DNA of 6,159 nt from Eubacteriales bacterium (GTDB lineage Bacteria; Bacillota; Clostridia; Christensenellales; CAG-138), in NCBI GenBank assembly GCA_028703645.1, contig JAQVML010000095.1:1-6159 (forward strand), written 5' to 3'. Below, piece by piece: positions 3,471-6,159 of this stretch (position 1 is the stretch's first letter; each line of letters starts with the position of its first letter). A program made the position numbers and the translations under genes. Below the pieces are notes generated by a model. The model saw only the letters and a list, made by a program, of their open reading frames with translations. It had not been told where the DNA came from and searched no databases.

Positions 3471-6159
3471 TTATATGCCTGCATCGTTGTCTACGCAACG
3501 GACAATTGTGTAAAGGAATTGTGGCAGTTTACCCGTAATTGCCTCAGCGCTGGCGTTTTTCTGCCGTATTTCAATCGCGGGCGGGTCACTCGCGATCAGT
3601 CTCGCGCCCTCAAAGCCGGAGACGGCGGAGATCAGCTTGCCGCCATCAAGCCGCGCGCCTTGCGAAAAGCGCAGTCTCGCTTCGCCTTCGCGCACCGTCA
3701 CGCTCTCGATAAACGCACGGGAGGCATACGCCTTGACTTCCGAAATGCGCATGAGGTTTGTCACGCTCTCCGGCGGCTCGCCGTAGCGATCGATAAACTC
3801 CTCCGTCACGTCCATCATGCTCTCCGCGCCGTCGATCTCCGCGATTCTGCGGTAGGCCTTGAGCCGCATGAGCTCGCTCGGCACATATTCGTGCGGGATG
3901 TGCGCGTCGATTGGGATATCCACGCTGGTCTCCGTCACGGCTTCCAGCGCTTTTCCCTGCTGCTCGTCCACGGCTCTGCGGATGAGCTTGATATAGTATT
4001 CATAGCCAACGTCCGTGATGTGCCCGTGCTGCTCCGCTCCGAGAAGCGAGCCCGCGCCGCGAATCTCCAGATCGCGCATGGCGAGCTGGAAGCCCGCGCC
4101 AAACTGCGTGAACTCGCGGATTGCCATCAACCGCTTTGCCGCTTTTTCGTTCATCACCCGACCGGTCTGTACGGTAAAATATGCGTATCCGATGCGGTTG
4201 GATCGCCCGACTCTGCCGCGCAGCTGATAGAGCTGGGCGAGACCCATCTTGTCCGCCTCCAATACGATCATCGTGTTGGCGTTGCCGATGTCGAGCCCGC
4301 TTTCGATGATGGTGGAGCAAAGTAAAACGTCGTATCGCTGCTCTAAAAAGTCGAGCATCGCATTTTCCAGCTGGGTTTCTCCCATCTGCCCGTGCGCGAT
4401 GGTAATCCGCGCCTCCGGCACGAGAGATTCCAACTTTCGAAGTGTCTGATCCATGCTGATGACACGGTTGGAGACCACATATACCTGCCCTTTTCGGGCG
4501 AGCTCACGAGAGAGCGCATCCTTGAGCAGCGCGTCGGTATACTCCAACACATAGGTCTGCACGGGGTAGCGCGCCTCCGGCGGGGTCTCGATCACGCTGA
4601 TGTCGCGGATGCCCGTCATGGACATATTCAGCGTGCGCGGAATCGGTGTTGCGGACAGCGTGAGCACATCCACAGTCTTCTTCATCGCCTTGATCTGCTC
4701 TTTGTGATTCACGCCAAAGCGGTGCTCTTCGTCGATCACGAGCAGGCCCAGCGCCTTATACTTCACATCTTTGGCAAGCAACGCGTGGGTGCCGACGACG
4801 ACGTCGATCTGTCCACTTGCGAGGGCTTCCTTGACCGCCTCGCGCTCTTTCGGCGTTTGGAAGCGGGAGAGCGCCGCGATCTTCACCGGAAAATCGGCAA
4901 AGCGCGAGCTCATGGTGTTATAGTGCTGCTGGGCAAGGATCGTGGTCGGCACGAGGATTGCCGCCTGCTTTCCGTCCTGAACCGCTTTAAACACCGCCCG
5001 GAGCGCAAGCTCCGTCTTACCATAGCCGACGTCTCCGCAGAGCAGGCGATCCATGGGGCGAACCTGCTCCATATCCGCCTTGATCTCCTGTATGCTCTGC
5101 TTTTGATCGGGCGTGAGCTCATAAGGAAAGCGTTCTTCAAACGTTCTTTGCCACGCGGTATCCTTGGAAAACGCAAATCCAACCGCGCTTGCCCGCTCCG
5201 CATAGAGTGCCGCGAGGTCGACCGCGAGCTTCTTTGCCGCGTTCTTTGCCTTATTGACGCGGTTGGTCCAGTCCACTCCGCCGAGTTTACTCAGCTGCGG
5301 GCCAACCTCGTCCTCTCCGCCGCCGACGTATTTTTGCACGCGATCGAGCTGATCGGTCGGGATATAGAGGCGGTCTCCGCCGCGATATTCGATCAGCAGA
5401 TAGTCCTTCGTGTTGCCCTGCACCGTCAGCGGTTCCACCTTGACAAAGCGACCGATGCCGTGCGTTTCGTGTACGATATAGTCGCCCACCGAGAGTTCGG
5501 AGAACGAAAGGTGTTTTTTCGATTTGCTCTTCTTGACCGCGCGCTCCGTGCGGCCCGTAATCTCAAACTCGGTGAAGATATTGAGCTTGTATTGCGGATA
5601 AGAGAATCCGCGCGCGAGCTGACCCGGCAAAATCAGCGTTCTGCCCGCGGGCAGTTCGCTCGGCAACTCGCTTGCCGCGCTTGCTTGCGCGTCATAGTCC
5701 GCGAGGTTATGGATCAGCTCTTCCGTTTGCTCGCCCGCGTAGATCACGGTCTTTTCGCCCTGTTGATTGAGGCGCTTGATCTCGCGCGCAATCTCGTCAA
5801 ACGCGCCCATGAACTGCGGCGCACCGCGAGACTCCAGATTTACGATCTCGCGCGGGGAAAACTGCGGATGCGTGCGCGAAAGCGCGTAAAAAAGCACGGT
5901 TCTATTCGTATGCAGGCGCTCCAACGTCTCGTTTGCGCTGCGCTCCAGCGCGCCCTGCTCCGCCACGCCCTCGTCCCGCTCCAACATGGCCTTTACGCCC
6001 TCGGCAAAGCGCATCTGCTCCGTACGCAGCGCTTCGTCGATGAGCAGCGCCTCGTCTACCACGAGGATTGCGTCCTCCCGCAAATAGTCCAGCAGCGTCT
6101 CGGTCTTTTTATAAAGAAGCGGCAGCAGCACGTCTCCGCCAACGCTCGCGATTCCTTCC
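3471..6159 (-). CDS. mfd: Transcription-repair coupling factor Mfd, C-terminal part (5' end beyond the window)
   Basis: Mfd is a cytoplasmic DNA translocase that removes RNA polymerase stalled at lesions and recruits UvrA for nucleotide excision repair. The frame stays open to the right edge; a GTG at 6131 is an internal valine, not the start. About 895 residues are present of a protein usually near 1100-1200, so the N-terminal UvrB-like part is missing. Numbering from 6131: the rest of the N-terminal module (1-190), a CarD-like RNA-polymerase-interacting domain with VGDYIVHETHGIGRF (215-229) to about 270, then the RecG-like translocase with Walker A GDVGYGKTE (366-374), DEEH box (467-470), TLSATPIPRT (491-500), SGLDIGNAN (611-619) and motif VI QLRGRVGRSNR (636-646). 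The translocation motif region has FQLAMRDLEIRGAGSLLG (681-698), and the C-terminal Mfd domain spans about 740-880. All helicase motifs look intact. The foldase gene follows without an obvious terminator, so co-transcription is plausible. Confidence 0.97.
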   Translation of the reverse strand, partial: EGIASVGGDVLLPLLYKKTETLLDYLREDAILVVDEALLIDEALRTEQMRFAEGVKAMLERDEGVAEQGALERSANETLERLHTNRTVLFYALSRTHPQFSPREIVNLESRGAPQFMGAFDEIAREIKRLNQQGEKTVIYAGEQTEELIHNLADYDAQASAASELPSELPAGRTLILPGQLARGFSYPQYKLNIFTEFEITGRTERAVKKSKSKKHLSFSELSVGDYIVHETHGIGRFVKVEPLTVQGNTKDYLLIEYRGGDRLYIPTDQLDRVQKYVGGGEDEVGPQLSKLGGVDWTNRVNKAKNAAKKLAVDLAALYAERASAVGFAFSKDTAWQRTFEERFPYELTPDQKQSIQEIKADMEQVRPMDRLLCGDVGYGKTELALRAVFKAVQDGKQAAILVPTTILAQQHYNTMSSRFADFPVKIAALSRFQTPKEREAVKEALASGQIDVVVGTHALLAKDVKYKALGLLVIDEEHRFGVNHKEQIKAMKKTVDVLTLSATPIPRTLNMSMTGIRDISVIETPPEARYPVQTYVLEYTDALLKDALSRELARKGQVYVVSNRVISMDQTLRKLESLVPEARITIAHGQMGETQLENAMLDFLEQRYDVLLCSTIIESGLDIGNANTMIVLEADKMGLAQLYQLRGRVGRSNRIGYAYFTVQTGRVMNEKAAKRLMAIREFTQFGAGFQLAMRDLEIRGAGSLLGAEQHGHITDVGYEYYIKLIRRAVDEQQGKALEAVTETSVDIPIDAHIPHEYVPSELMRLKAYRRIAEIDGAESMMDVTEEFIDRYGEPPESVTNLMRISEVKAYASRAFIESVTVREGEARLRFSQGARLDGGKLISAVSGFEGARLIASDPPAIEIRQKNASAEAITGKLPQFLYTIVRCVDNDAGI

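Noticed and set aside
3453..4325. Long open frame (290 codons) on the plus strand opposite mfd
   Set aside because: It lies entirely antisense to well-conserved Mfd helicase and C-terminal domains, its translation is Arg/His/Ala-rich with no family resemblance, and no ribosome binding site supports it. It is a shadow caused by GC-rich codon bias.
6129..6131. GTG as the start codon of mfd
   Set aside because: The reading frame stays open to the window edge with Mfd-like sequence, and a start here would remove the conserved N-terminal UvrB-like module. It is an internal valine.

Overview
The window looks like a chromosomal housekeeping segment of a moderately GC-rich, Gram-positive anaerobe, most likely a member of Clostridia. 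Three things point there: two Sec/lipobox lipoproteins and no sign of an outer-membrane system, a rubredoxin, and mfd followed by a SurA/PrsA-type lipoprotein, a gene order I recall as common in clostridial genomes. No species can be named from the sequence.

Layout from left to right. Positions 1-319 hold no convincing gene, but they carry a good candidate promoter (215-243, with an extended -10) and a leader hairpin for the first gene. Positions 320-1399 (+) encode an ABC-transporter substrate-binding lipoprotein of the iron-siderophore/haem/cobalamin class, with no permease or ATPase gene in view. A strong hairpin at 1422-1457 sits between this gene and the convergent rubredoxin gene and probably terminates both. 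Positions 1480-1635 (-) encode a 51-residue rubredoxin with its own promoter and Shine-Dalgarno site; its first metal knuckle is one residue shorter than usual. Positions 1864-3327 (-) encode a SurA/PrsA-like foldase lipoprotein, closed by an intrinsic terminator at 1823-1854. Its parvulin-like region appears to lack both signature histidines and to be split by an insertion. Positions 3471-6159 (-) hold the C-terminal three quarters or so of mfd, the transcription-repair coupling factor, which runs off the right edge.

Functionally, mfd and the foldase gene may share a transcript, since I see no terminator between them and no convincing promoter for the second. The rubredoxin and the substrate-binding lipoprotein each look like single-gene units. 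I see no mobile element, CRISPR array, tRNA, rRNA, toxin-antitoxin or defence system, and no evidence for an undescribed multi-gene system. The points most worth a second look are the CxC knuckle of the rubredoxin, the apparently non-catalytic parvulin domain, and the orphan binding protein with its structured leader.
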